NCBI RefSeq assembly: GCF_002443255.2
Contig: NW_019211456.1
Span: forward strand, 13,228,229 to 13,292,228
DNA length: 64,000 nucleotides
Direction: 5' to 3'
Origin: Varroa destructor
Taxonomy: Eukaryota > Arthropoda > Arachnida > Mesostigmata > Varroidae
Shown: one piece after another, positions 45,847-59,000 of the stretch
Layout of the letters: the number at the start of each line of letters is the position of its first letter
Numbering within the stretch: the stretch's first letter is position 1
The notes under the pieces: model-generated
Seen by the model: only the letters and a program-made list of their open reading frames with translations
Database searches by the model: none
Told to the model about the DNA's origin: nothing
Translations under genes and position numbers: made by a program

Positions 45847-48134
45847 AGTTATTGCCACGAGAGATAAAATATTTGGCGTATTGGTCTCTGTTTTTATTTT
45901 ACAAATTAATAGGTGCTTAGCGCTCATTAATTTCGACAAAAACATCAGTTAAATACATTTGAACCCAGTGCCCAAAATTCGGTTATATGGGTCATTAACA
46001 ATCAGGAATGAAAAAACTGGTCACTGAAAAAAGCTAACGCGAAAATGCTTATTTTTTGGAAATAAGTCATCCAGTCTTAAGCTGTTGACATAGAAAATTA
46101 TGATTTATATAGCGTAGGTCTTTATGAAGTTTTAAATGGCTTGATAAATGGTACAGTTAGGGCTCGTATTTTGTTTGAAAGGTAAGAAGGTATAATAACC
46201 TCACCCTACTCAAACCTATGTAATTACTGCATTATTATGGTATAAAGAGTAAACCATGGTTAATCATCAGTTGAGATCTTGGTTACCTGGAACGCTATAG
46301 ATTTATCGAAGATATTGTTTAGTCTCCATAGCGCACATATCAGGCCCACCTAGCACTGAATTACACAGGCTTAGCTATACGCATATGGAGCTATGGGACA
46401 AAAAAGTTGTCATAGAAAAATTCACTTCTTACTTTGTTCATTCATAGTTCAGTAAACGTTTGACAGAACGTAAACCAACTAACCCAAACAGACTCAACTT
46501 CGGAACGAGTCACAAAGAGTACAAAATTTATCGAGTTGCTGGCTTGCCTTCGCTTCATACACACTGCAAGTTCAATAGTATTCCTTAACAAGCCGAACAT
46601 TATCTTGTAGTGAAAGACCTCATCACCAATCACAGATTACCCGTCTGCTGAAACAAATGACTCAAGCTTGCCTGGAATTGTTTTATAGCTCCGCCCTTGT
46701 TAGACATCTTGGAGCTGAGTTTGATGATATTTGACATTTCATAGCTATCAAAGCTTTATGCCACACACAATCGCTGCTTAGGTTGTACTCCCGTCAGCTG
46801 CACAATACAAGACATTAACTGGTCGTTACCTATGTAATCATAGAATAGGGTAAAGTACGATATAAAATGAAACCTAGAGGCTCTTTCTTTCGTTCCGTCC
46901 GAGAGCAGCTTAAGCCATCTTTACAAGCATTACGGACGGCATAATAACTAATCAGCAACTCTGTAATATTGGAAGAAATAACTAACTCGAAATAATTAAC
47001 ATTCAACATTAAAAAGCGTATGTTATCAATTTTGGCTTTACGTAATCAAATACTAAGACGACTAGAACTAATAACTCTATTATGCGGTCTTGCTCAGGAA
47101 ATCGAACAGAAGCTACCTCATCTACAAATTGTAACAGACATGTTTACCTCAAGCGGTCACAGCTGTAATACAATTAGTGACAGTTAACTGACACAGCGTC
47201 CTGAGCCGCCTAGCTTCTGTAGGACAACGAATAGTAGGACACCCACAGATGAAGTGAGGTATTGCCTGGCAAGATTTCTCCGTGTGTAGCAAGTTCTTTC
47301 TTTGAAGTCGCCATATTTACGTCGGCAAGGTGTAATCTCTCGGCTCCATATTTTTGAACCGTGGGATAAACTCAATCACTATAAACAAATAATAAAAAAA
47401 ACATTTGGCTAACTATTCTAAATTCAATTGCGACATAATCCCGTTTCATCTGGACTAATTACACCTCGATTTCAATATTTCTCAGTTACACTTTTCCCTT
47501 TAGAACCGTTTGTTCTCTGTGGAGAAATCGCGACGCTTGTTAATGCTGGACATGCCTTAGCGCAGTAATATCTAGGTGCACGCCTTATTTACGACGACAT
47601 AGGCTTATATTTCATAATCCAAGACCTCTGTGTTTTATCCTTCGACTCACGTTTCCTCCACTTGGTTTTTACCAGTGTGCTTGTATGACTCGATAACAAT
47701 GCCTGTAGCTTTTTTGAAAATTCCACGATTCAATCGACGACCAGCCTTCGCGGTGAGAGGGCAATTACATGTTTAACTGCGTCTTTGACGCTCCTTAGTT
47801 CTTAACTCACAACATCACATTTCTTCTATGTCAGATTCTAATTGAACCCTCATAATGTTTCTTGTAGGTAGATTGGAATGGTCAGTAAAGCACTGTTTCA
47901 AAGTTTACGTCCGGAAATGCCACTACGCATTACATCAGATGGCTAGCTTTATTACAGCACGAGCATTGCGTGCACTCTCGGCACCTAAAACACACATCTC
48001 AAGGCCGTCCCATAAAACTCGTAAGCACCCGCGCTACATTGACAAACGGCGCGATTTTATTCTTAAATGAAAAGAAAACAGTTTTTAATTGAAACGTACC
48101 ATTTGGGTCATGGGCATTTATTTCTCTTTTTAGT

Positions 48135-48341
48135 GACAACATCGGTGCAAGGCGGTTTATTACTAGCGACATTTTGTGCCTGCTTTTGTTGAAAAAAGGA
48201 AAAAAAGACATAGATTCTGTGTCAAAAGATAAAGTTCTTCTTCTCATTCCTATGGATCATCCAGCTGTTGTCTTCTTTCAGATTTCGAAACAGCTGCTCT
48301 ATTCCTTTTGCTATTGCGCTGTTCGGTTTATTTGTGTGTAA
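48135..48341 (+). CDS. Open frame after a strong acceptor, unknown product
   Basis: After TTATTTCTCTTTTTAG (ending at 48133) one frame is open for 68 codons to a TAA at 48339-48341 without an ATG near its start. The product reads DNIGARRFITSDILCLLLL, a Lys-rich part (KKGKKDIDSVSKDK) and VLLLIPMDHPAVVFFQ. A second acceptor (TCTTCTTTCAG) lies inside it. It may be an exon of the same gene as 48473-48830, but I could not place a donor that joins them in phase. Confidence 0.18.
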   Translation, partial: DNIGARRFITSDILCLLLLKKGKKDIDSVSKDKVLLLIPMDHPAVVFFQISKQLLYSFCYCAVRFICV

Positions 48342-48472
48342 TGGAAAACTATCGTGTTATCGATCCAATTATGATGTAAACTTCGTCTTGCTGCACTTCT
48401 ATTTGCTCAGTTTTTTTTTTATTTAATTGGCGAGCCGAAATCTATACGGAACTCCTAAGTCATAGCCTTCAG

Positions 48473-48658
48473 GCCAAAAAGGATCTTCATAAGGTTAGGA
48501 ATGCTGTGAGGCCACCAACTTTAATCGTCGATTTTTTGTCAGTGGTGCAGATCGCAGAACTATCCACAGAAGATTTATACCCAGGAAATATCTCAGCTCG
48601 TGGATCATCTGCTTCTATTCATTTGATGGCACTTTCGTGTCCTGTTTCGATAGTCGTC
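48473..48658 (+). CDS. Candidate internal exon, unknown product
   Basis: The acceptor CATAGCCTTCAG ends at 48472 and the donor GTC|GTAAGTAA at 48659 is close to consensus. The 62 codons are open in phase 0 at both ends. The product reads AKKDLHKVRNAVRPPTLIVD, then VVQIAELSTEDLYPGNIS, then SSASIHLMALSCPVSIVV. No domain is recognised and no membrane segment is certain. A short intron (48659-48800) containing a (TA)n tract separates it from a phase-0 terminal exon, and the two together make a coherent gene end. Upstream exons are not identified. Confidence 0.33.
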
Positions 48659-48691
48659 GTAAGTAAAGCCGATCAGTTCTGCCTTTGCTGC

Positions 48692-48720
48692 TCTATATAT
48701 ATATATATATATATATATAT
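48692..48720. repeat. (TA)n microsatellite
   Basis: About 14 TA units, inside the proposed 142-bp intron. Confidence 0.95.
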
Positions 48721-48800
48721 CGACAAAATCCACTTTGGTGTATTGAGTTCTTCGGCTCCGTGAATTATGTTCCCCCATTCACAAACTTCTTTTTCGACAG

Positions 48801-48830
48801 AAAACAGCAAAGGCCGATATTCTCGACTGA
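48801..48830 (+). CDS. Candidate terminal exon of the 48473 gene
   Basis: A good acceptor (CTTCTTTTTCGACAG, ending at 48800) is followed in phase 0 by nine codons (KTAKADILD) and TGA at 48828-48830. The phase matches the donor at 48659. The exon is too short to carry weight alone; its support comes from the acceptor and phase match. Confidence 0.28.
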   Translation, partial: KTAKADILD

Positions 48831-51382
48831 GAATTTTCCTCGTACATGTCGTATCGTCCCAGTAAGGCCCCGTTCGACGGCAAGTTCCGCTCTAATATGC
48901 CTATCGACGTATAAGGGAGGCTACCATATGCCTGCGTGTTCCGTGTCATTAATTAGGCGTGACATAGTCTTCTTCACTCAATTTAGTCAAAGCAGAGTCA
49001 ACTAAGCCAAAATGCAAGCGTCCAACAGAAATCGTCAACCAGAACTGAGCGGCCAAGGAACTGGCCTCTGTCGCACGTGGGACCATTAATTATTTCCCGC
49101 GCCAACTGTTGTAGGTGGCCTCTGATAGCAGAGGAGTAAAAGCGGGCTAGCTGGCCGGCCAGCGCAGAGCGGCTCTTAGAATGAAATGAGTGTATTTCTT
49201 AGGATTGAACGTTGCCTTCAGGTGGTATATGTTACACATGGCACCTTTAACTGTCCTTCAAAATTTATTGGGCCTTTTTTTTTCATTCTAAATGCTTAAA
49301 CATAGGGTTGCGTTTTATTAAAACTAGACGTAATATTTATGTTTTCTTATTCACGGTAGGCTGATGAACTGTGCTAATCCTTTGCACACATTTATGAAAA
49401 TAAAAGCTTCATCAAATAATGATGCAAAATTATATGTTTTTGGGAAATAAAATTTTGGACAAGCTCAGCCGTGCAATATGGTCATTTGAGTCGTCTTTAA
49501 TACGACCATATGAAAGAAATGACTTATATAATAATACTCAAACCCTAGAAAATAAACATATATATTTCGTTTTGCCTAGTATATTTAGCTTGCAATAATT
49601 TTTAGCCATTATTTTCCGCCTATACGCCTGGGTGTTATTGTAACGATGCTGAACACAAACTAGTATAACAACATTTATATTAATACTGCGAGCATAAATT
49701 ATTAAGTTTCTACATCACTATTGTGTACTATAAACACTCTATAGGATTACTGTGAGAGCACGGCAGGAAACGGTAGCTAAATAAGTCAAAGGGATAAGCT
49801 TGTTACAGGTTAGTCACCGAGCAATTTATATGTGCAGCACTGAGACGAAGTACTATTTTTTCATGCCGTATCACGAAGTCCGAAAGGGATGCTTCTCAGC
49901 GTTTGTTCTCTATGATAACCTCCTGTTGTCGAACACTCTTGCGCTATGCAGAAATCGAGTCACCGCTTCATAACGTTATCTTTCCTGGACTATTTGCCCT
50001 TCGCGGCAGCGGCAGTTGTCCATACTGGGATGGTAGACGCGCATGACGCATCACTATGTCGGTCACGGGAACTTCTCGCAAAAGGTTGTTCTTTTTGGGA
50101 ACTCCTTTCGTACGGCCGAAACTAAAATCAGTTGAGCAGATACGATGGCTGCAATGCAATACCCATCTTGATTACGAGCAAAATATCCGTCTTATTCCAT
50201 TAATTGTAGAATAATAATAATATGTTTTATAAATTTAGTGTGTTGATAATATCCATCTGCTGCCTTTATCGTTTCGCTCATTCCATAGCCAATCGACAAC
50301 ACAGTGAGTAGGGCGGCGTAAAAGCTGGTTAGAAGGCGGTCTTCTTGGCAGTTTGCCGCATCTAGAACTTTCTCTATGTTTAGACTGCGTTAAATCGAAC
50401 ATATTACAAGAAGTTCATAGAAGCACCTAATACTATGGGGCTAACTTCAACAGTAACGTGTCGTGCAGTTACTTTCGTCTATTTTTTCTTTAAATATATA
50501 AATGTACATTTTGAGCAAAGGACGAAGGAAAAGCCTAGGAAAGGTTCTCTTGCTTAAGATTCTACCTAACTTCGAAGTTCCAGATTATTATTTATATTCC
50601 ACGCCTCTTCTGGTAACATTTGTGATGATTTGTTTCAAAATGGATTTATTTCTCAATTAGGTATCTAAAATAGGGCGAAAAATTACTAGACGAAAAGCGG
50701 TGACTTTTAAGGCATCGAGAACATCGAATTTCAACCCATGTCGCTTAGAAGCTTTATGTAGAAAGCGTCTTATCGAAATTCTCACTGTACTGCTATAATC
50801 TATTTTGTTATTGCCAATTACCGACGCATCGGAAAGCGGCCTTGAATAAAAACGTAACCAGAGTCAAGCACCCAGTGCCTGATGGAGGGCAACAACTCCC
50901 ACTCAATAAAGTCTCATCAGCCACTAACACTATATCAGTACTCGACGAGAACAATGACGTAGTTCTATATTCAGCTAATTGAGGTAACGAATAAAAAGTG
51001 ATCGCAAGAAAGACAAGTGCATACTGTATACGAAGGGCAGGTTAGACACGCATAAACAAATTCATTCAGTATGACACAGCCGCCACACCAGATAGACGCA
51101 CTGCAGCGCAAGTGCGTCTGTCTGGATAGAGGAATCAAGAAGGCAGTAAACGAGCGGCAGTGTTACCGATGAACCTGCTAACGGCTGTATGACAGTAGTA
51201 ATTGTTCGCGCACGAACGAGGTCCTTCTTTAAGGGGCCAGTACAGGAAAAGCAGTAAAAACAAGGGAGAATTTGGGAGGTAAAGGGTCTTAGCATAGAAG
51301 CCAGTTAAAGCCAGTAGTAACAGATTGTAATGGATAGGTTTGCAGGACTCAGACTGAGACGGCTGGACTGTCGCGTGGCAAA
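48831..51382. other. A/T-rich stretch without recognised genes
   Basis: Stops are frequent in all frames between about 49200 and 51000. No repeats of note. Confidence 0.4.
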
Positions 51383-51589
51383 CTAGATGTTGGATGAAGC
51401 GTTCTCCGGGTTGCACTGACTTCCGTCCGAGCACCATTGGGCCACCGCTGATACGTGTACCTCGTAGCATCTGATTGCGCTTGGTGAAGTGCTGGACGTT
51501 GGCAGGACAACTTCGGCAAAAGCATCGCACATAACCACCATGTCATGCGGTCGATCACAGTGCGTGCCGTGCACATACGCTCTCCCATC
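51383..51589 (-). CDS. Candidate terminal exon, Cys-containing product
   Basis: On the minus strand a possible acceptor (GTCGCCTGGCAG) is followed in phase 0 by 68 codons ending TAG at 51383-51385. The product begins DGRAYVHGTHCDRPHDMV, holds AFAEVVLPTSSTSP and IRCYEVHVSAVAQWC, and ends GSQCNPENASSNI. Five cysteines spaced through the sequence suggest an extracellular disulfide-bonded piece, which is inference. The region is G/C-richer than its flanks. Two other minus frames across it are also open, so which is coding, if any, is uncertain. Confidence 0.22.
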   Translation of the reverse strand, partial: DGRAYVHGTHCDRPHDMVVMCDAFAEVVLPTSSTSPSAIRCYEVHVSAVAQWCSDGSQCNPENASSNI

Positions 51590-54500
51590 CTGCCAGGCGA
51601 CTAACTACGGCGGTGTATTGAATTCCTTGCGACAAAAGAAAAGCGGGCGCTTCGGTGGCTAGTCTCTAAGCAGGCAAGGGGGCGTTCAGACGGCTATCGT
51701 AGCTAAACCGGTTCATTGATATGGGCACAGGAAGGTAATTAGTGGGACCTTAAGGTCGTCCACCGGGAAAAACACAAAGACAAAGAGCAGTAGGGGGACT
51801 TCGGTACCTGTAGACAGATCCTATTGTGACAGGATATCTGTAAAGACAATGGTGCTTTCGAAATAAGACGGTAAGTGTAGCGGTGATGCAATGAAAAAAA
51901 CAATTCGGAAGAAATAGGTTAATGAGGTAAGACGCCCTCCGCTGCAGTAACCTAACTACTAATATAACACGATGGTAAGGTCAAAAAGGCTTGTTCCCCT
52001 TGCAGGCTAGACGATTGCGGCGGAGAGTCACCCTCTACCTAAGACTCAAGTATCGCCATCACGTTGGGAGGTTAGGTAAAAGGTAAATACCCAACTGGTA
52101 GAGATAAACGAACGCAAACATTATAGAATGGACCACAAGAATGCGCTGTAGGTGTGCCCAACTTGCCGTTGCGGCCTATGTTGAAACAGGACATAGAGCC
52201 ACGGTATCTAATCGAAATATTGAAAATAAATTACACTGCTGCATAATATATATTATACAAGACGACTAACAGCTATTTTTGTATATTAAGCTATTTTAAA
52301 TGTGTTTGCAAAATTTGACCACTCTATGTGACGTAAAGGTCTATGATCGGCGCGTGGGAATAACCCAGCTAGTCATCATTATGTACATTTAAACCTGCTT
52401 CGTATCATCTATACTGCCTTTCCTTCTAAATTTTATCGCAAAGCTCATCGTAATTACCGACTCGTTGGGCCAGTCGAGTCTGGTCGAACGAGCGTACGTC
52501 CAGTGAGCGTTGGCCGAATCAGCCGTCCTAGCAGGAACTATGGGCATTTATCATAAATATCGCATGTCCTGATTTTCTGAGCTGTCTGACCGCCACGGCC
52601 GAGTCACATATCATCCGCTCCAACACTTGTGACCGCGTGTGTAGATAGGTCTCCGTTTGTGTGTTCTCCAAAGCATTCGCCACTTAGACGATTATTCAGG
52701 CGAGCGTTTAATAAATGATTGCGGTGTCGTTGACCACCGACCATATATTTCCGTTCACATCCTCTCTTTCTTTCCCTCTTAAATCGATTGTAATACTAAT
52801 AGAACACGTTTTTAAAATGAGTATTTCTATACGCTTACAGCAAACAATGGTTTGTTGTACTTAGAAAAATCAAGTTCTAACCTAACACGACCTCCCTAAA
52901 GCAACATGACAGAATGCTGGCAATGGTTCTCGTTTCGTAGATGGCAAACACTGACACAGGGACCGCCAATCTGAAGAAAACTTCCTATACATTTTCTATA
53001 CAAATGACGTTAAATGCTCAAGTTAATTTCTAGGAACAGAACAAACAATACTATAGGCAATCAGGTTCACCTGAGGATTACCGTTTTTATTTATCGATCC
53101 TATGAAATGTGTGTGCGATCGTTCATTGTTTATGCAATAATTAATAGTAGCATATGTTGTGATGCACGTAATTGCACGAAATAATAAGTAATTAAGAACA
53201 TACATAGAAGGGTAGTTTTTATTTATTATCAATTCAGCGATGAGTGCCTTAACAAGAGAACAAAGGCGGCCATCTTCAATTTTGACGCAAATGATTACGT
53301 TTTAGAGAAGCCAGAATAAAAATATTGCTTTTAGCCTAGTATTATTGTATATAAAGCGCCATAACGATATATTTTATTATCGATACTAGTTTATATAAAT
53401 CATTGATCATTCTGATTTTCGAACGACTCGTTATTCCTTATTCTAGAGAAATTCGGCGGATCTCATCGACGACGATTGCAGTTCCAAAAAAATCTAAAAA
53501 AAAAAAAGTATCATTCCATTCCTAGTATCATTTCATTATTGTTATCTATGCATCGTAGCTCGTAAATGACAAAATCAATATTAATACACTTTTCCATCCA
53601 AAGAAAGACTTTTACTCTTTCAGACAGGTTAAAGTGTTGCCAAACTTTAGCGGAGTACTTAATGGCAAAAATATTGTAATTAGTATTTATGCCCTCTATA
53701 TACATGTCTTAGATAGATAACAAGTAAATATCGAAACAGTATATTCACCTTTTTTATATCTCGTATTACTATCTTGGCAATCCATATTATCCACTACAAT
53801 CCTTCTACGTTTGGTGAATGTCTGAGCTGGCGTGCCTCTTTCAGCTGCGTCAAATGTTATTAAGGACGTGACCCCACGAGGCTAGGAACGATGCCTTGAA
53901 TCTACGGGAATCTTGGTGTCCTTCTTGGCTATGCTGTTGCTATGACGTGATGGAACAAGAAGGAAGGACATATGGTTCTGCGGTTTCTCTTGTTTACTTG
54001 AAAGTGCCTGGTCTCTGGCCAACTACGAGCCAGATCTTCGGAAGGATTCGTTGGTGTAAGCTGATGTTAATGGCCAAAACAGTTCAACGATTTATGTTTT
54101 CTTTCTTCCACGGTTGCTGAGGGCTCTGTGTGCACGCTTCTGCGCCCAGTCATACAGCCTGCCCCATAAACGATGAATCCTTGTCGAGGACGGTGACTGT
54201 CATTTGCCACCTTTATCTCGTCTGCCTTTCGGGGTTTGACTTTCTTCTGATGCAGGACGTGTCCCTGCACTTGCCAAAATTCTACCCCATAAAATCCTTG
54301 CTGGAGCGCCTAAAGGTAGCCCTAAGCTTGTTCCGCGCTGATCTTTCTACCTCCCTCTTCGAGACAGAATACGTCACGATCATTGTTGTCTTAGTTTCCT
54401 GAGGGTTTGCCGCATCTCTTCTCGGCTGCTACCTCACGAGGCCATGCTTATCGATGTTGTCCTACTTTATGTTGCGTTTTACACGATTATGACTATCGTT

Positions 54501-55962
54501 ACTGCGTGCACCGTACATACACCTTAAATTGGGTAGTAGCTTGCACTTAACACTACGCGTGCAAATTTATTTGACTAACTGACGCATCTGTCGATCAATA
54601 TCAACAAAAAATATACGAGGTACAAAGGCCTCTAAAGTGCGTTGAACAGAAGTAGTAGCGGCTACTTGGCTGACGTTCGGTTGGTTGATACGAAGGGGGG
54701 GGGGGGGTGAAGGGCGGTAAAAATATATGTTCTGTTCAGCTTTGACAGCAGTGATAGCGTAATGATAAATATGAGTATCATTGAGCAAATAATATTCCTA
54801 TCTATCTAATAAGATCTAGGTCTAATAAAATCAGGGGATCGGGCAGGACAAAAGAATTAATGCCAAAAAATGAGGTACTTCGGAAAAACTTCTGAACGGG
54901 ACCCGTTATCAGGATCAATAGGAGGAAAAAAACGTGGGCAGACAGTCCACGCTTAGGTGTTCCACTTCATAAATATTTAGTAACAAGCTCGATTACTGGA
55001 TATAGAAACGCTGACTGGATGAGCGCTGTGAAATTTACAGCGCAACAGGATGTGCTGTTAATATGAGTTTTGCTAAACTCGGTTAAACATGCCCAAAGCC
55101 GAATCCGATAACATGAGGCGCTGTATGGGAACTTGATCTGGTAAAGGTGGTACAAGATTAACAATAGCTTTGCGTCTAGAATACAGAAAGAAGTCGATAA
55201 ATAATGATTTAGGTTATACTTCACACGAGGTTTGAAGTCCTTTTTTGGACTAATATTGAATGCAGAGTGGCACTTATGTTTAGATGAAACGGTGGACTTT
55301 TTTACTCAGTAGAACGGGCCTAAAGAACGTTGAGACATTTTAAGGAATACGTGTATGTGTTCAGTATAATGCAGTTTAACAGAGGATTCTCCTATTTTGC
55401 TTTCAGCAACCTTGTTTAAATATGATGGCTATGCTTGATAACGTGCATTTGCGACAAGTGTTTCATAGCTCAAAACGACTGGGCCTAAATGGAAGGCTCT
55501 TCATACTCACAGCTTTCGAGTACTCTTCGTATCAGCAATTCTCCTAAAGTCTAAAGCGCCATAAAGCCGGGAAAGACCGCAAGTTAGAAACATCCTCAAT
55601 TTATTTTTCTGAGTTGTTTCTATCTGCGCTCTCATTGGTTATGGCTGCGTATTTGCTGCTATTGACCAGAAAAGGTTTAGATCGTAGGAAACACAGAAAT
55701 GAAAAATTCACCTGAATTAAAAAAAAAGACACGATAACAATAGTAAATTGCTCGCCTAGCAATTATTATACTCACTCAAAAAAATAAAACAGCAAGCTAG
55801 CAAACGAGATGACTAGTAATCCACAGGAGTCACTTAGAAGGCACTGTGCATAGCTCGAATCGATCCGTGTTCAAGCTCTCTTGCGCACTGAAGCTTTGTC
55901 AACCCAATGGGCGTTAAAGCCAAGCAGTGCACAAAATTGCATCAAATATTCAAGGTGTTTAC
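51590..55962. other. Unrecognised stretch
   Basis: Plus 53896-54120 and plus 54130-54402, with antisense minus 54067-54270, are open but unrecognised. A 13-base G run lies at 54695. Confidence 0.35.
54695..54707 (+). repeat. Poly-G run of 13
   Basis: Uninterrupted G13, the longest G run in the window. Confidence 0.95.
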
Positions 55963-56052
55963 GTGCTTGTTGCTGATTCGTTCGTATAGGCCCTCGTAGT
56001 AGCACTGATTTGGACAGATAACGTAGCAAGTTTTGCGAGAATCGAGCGCTGC
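55963..56052 (-). CDS. Candidate 90-bp internal exon, Cys/Tyr-rich product
   Basis: On the minus strand a strong acceptor (TTTATACTTCTCTAG) leads into 30 codons open in phase 0, closed by a donor CAC|GTAAAC. The product holds KTCYVICPNQCYYEG and LYERISNKH. Three closely spaced cysteines resemble part of an extracellular cysteine-rich module, but no family is recognised. A different frame of the same DNA is open for longer (55871-56176), which weakens the call. Confidence 0.22.
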
Positions 56053-59000
56053 CTAGAGAAGTATAAATGGCCAACGAGGAAAGCTCAAGGCAACAACTCT
56101 CTTGTTCGGTTTCCTTTTCCACTGCTTCACTGAAGGCAAGCGGTCTACAACAAGATCGGGTCTCCGACTTCGGCAAAATGTTCTTCCCGAGCGAGAGCTC
56201 GGAGACAAATCGGTCTCATAGGTTCAAATTGTACCGATTCCGTCGATTTCATTGGTTGACAATGCCGACAGGACAACGATTTTGCCCAACTCGACCCTCC
56301 ACTCGAACACCTCCGCAGTCAACGCCTTCCTAGTCCATGGTCTTCTTGGTAGTTTCGTATGTCCGCCTTTCCTGTAATACGCCTTCTTCTGAAGCACGCC
56401 TACGCCTACTAAACCATAGAACTGGCCTACCTATCTAGAGCTCGACACGCTTTAGAGCCACCCACACTGTTCCCTTCTTGCCCGTTCTTATATCTAAAGC
56501 CAACCACGCTGGCTTCAGACCATACCAGTCGCTTGCCACTTCGCCGTATAACCTGCGGCATCCTGCAGTGGTGTTCCGATTGCCGTCAAGATCCTGGAAC
56601 GCTTTTCGGAAAGCTCGGAGAAGAATAGTGACAGCGATACATTGCGGTGCAACCCTATTCTTGTTCGTAATCGACGTTGTCGTCATCGTTGTACAAAAGT
56701 GGCTGTTGCGCCTACAGTCGGTCTCATTGCATGTTGACACTGCTGTACCCTGCTGGTACGGTAGTTCACCTCTCGTCTGCGAAGAAGTGGAGCAAGACGT
56801 CAGGAGAACATAGCAGTCCTTTGCCGTATGTCAACCCGAGGACAGTGGTGGCGGTGGGGTCTTGTTAGTGGGTTCGATCAATACAAAAAAGTTCTATCAG
56901 AGCTGACTAGAGAATACCGGCCTCCGCGGAAACCTACCGCGAGGCGGGTTACTTAGCTCCCGCTTTGCTTTCAGTATACGGCACCAGGAACATACAAGGA
57001 GACTGGCCAAAATTCGAGCAGACGCCGAAAAAGTGGATTGGAATAAGGTGCTAATGCATGTGGTAGTAGTAGTAGTATGTAAGAACTGAAAATAAGCAGA
57101 GCTGTTAGATATCGAAAATGCCATTCACTGCGACCTTTGTCGTGCCATGCGCAGTGTTGTCTTTTACTCAAAGTGGTTTCGGGGGAAACGGAGTGAATAA
57201 AATACACACTGGTTCTACAGATACGAGAAATTTGGTAGAAGTATCCTCTGGGATTAACTATCCATTTAACCTTTTTTGGCACATCCGTCACAATAAAGCT
57301 CTGAACCGATTCACGACGTTCGAGAAATGAAAATTACGTTTTCGACAGATACTATATAAGGCTGTATAAATAACCAGAATACAATATAGCTTTCTAAGTC
57401 ATTGTTAAAATTCTGATACGCGTTCCTCTAATAACCGTTAGTTAGAATATAAAACAATACTAAATAGTGTGATCCCAATTGATCGAAAGCTTGCTTACCT
57501 AAATATATTTGTTGTCTTCATAAAGCAGCAGACTGGAACACACCGCAGATGATCCGAAAACTACGATTATCTCCTAGAATAATGTCAGTCAAATCCGAAA
57601 TGTGCTGTATATATGGTGCATATATAACCGTCTGCCTAGTCTATGCAGTACTTTAAAATAAGCTGCTTAACGACGTATACAAATTTTAATATTCTAATCT
57701 ATTCGGGTACTGAACGTGTTTGCAGTATAACTAAATACGCAAATGTTATTCTATTAGAAGTGGATCAAACATATTCGTAGGGAAATTTCTCCTCGATTTC
57801 TGCGTCTGAAGTTAGATGTAAAATAATCAACCTGTATATAAGGTATGTATGCCAATGGACGTGTGCACGTGTGTGTGTGTGTGTAAGATATGGACCATGC
57901 AGAAGTGTGGTCATTGGTTCTACCACGTTCATAGTCGAGGATCATTGTCAGGAGGACAACGATACAGACCAGGTCGAACAAATGGCAAAATGTCTTAAGA
58001 ATTGCCGCTTTTTCACTGTACAAAAAGGGACGCGAAATCAGAGAGAGGCTGCCCCTTGGATCGCTATCTCTTCCTCTGATTTCCGAAAGATAATGAAAAA
58101 AGGTTTAATGCGGCAGTTTTGTGCGAGGTTTTGATTAAAAAAAAAGTAGCTCGAAATAAGAGTTCAAAAGGTTTCCGGCTCGGTAAACCATTGCACACAA
58201 GGAATCGGAAATCGTCGAACTTGACGCGACCGATGGCGCAGAAGTTACTAGCAAAGACGGACCCTACAATTAACAGCAGACACATTTATATCGTTGACAT
58301 CTTGCAAGGCATATTGATAAATCTAAGGCTAAGCTAATAAGTTAGAAGAGTAGAAAGTTACAGTTAGAAGACTTAAATTGTATACAGATGCATATCTATG
58401 GACTGAAAGCTCATACAACAAATATGTGATCGACATTTAGGTAACTACACACATAGATACAGGCTTTCTACGACTAGCCACAATGGAAGCTTGCTGCTTA
58501 TTCTCTCTTTGTCACCTACCCATTTGTTTACCGCATATATTATTCTATATTAATTTATAAATAGCAACTGAATTCATCATTTTGAAACTTTTTTCGTAAT
58601 AAAATGGAAGCACTGGTTTTTTTGAAATAGCCTGCAACTATTAAGATAAAGAGGTCGATTTCGCTCAAATGGGTCTATGGGTTATGTGATTATTTTAAGA
58701 GTCATTGTTTTTTCTTCTGCAAATCCTACTTTGTTTCTTATCCGCAACGTCGCAGTCCACCCTTCACACCTGGAAGTCGGTGAGCGATTTTAACAAGTAC
58801 GTTGACTATTCTTATCTTTCATCAATGATTAACGACGAAAAACACATTTTTCCTATAACAGACAATTATTATAATAATCGTCTCTCTGACACGAACTTCT
58901 TTGCTCATGTTCGTTCACGTAAACGAATACCGTTTGGACCTTTCAGAGTACTGCACACACGCACGCACGCACGCACGCACGCCCGTACGCACGCATTGTA

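Larger units (their letters stand above)
43616..48134. other. A/T-rich stretch without recognised genes
   Basis: Frames at plus 45152-45373, minus 45339-45611 and minus 47184-47375 are open but not recognised. Two perfect short hairpins lie at 44821 and 45823. Confidence 0.35.
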
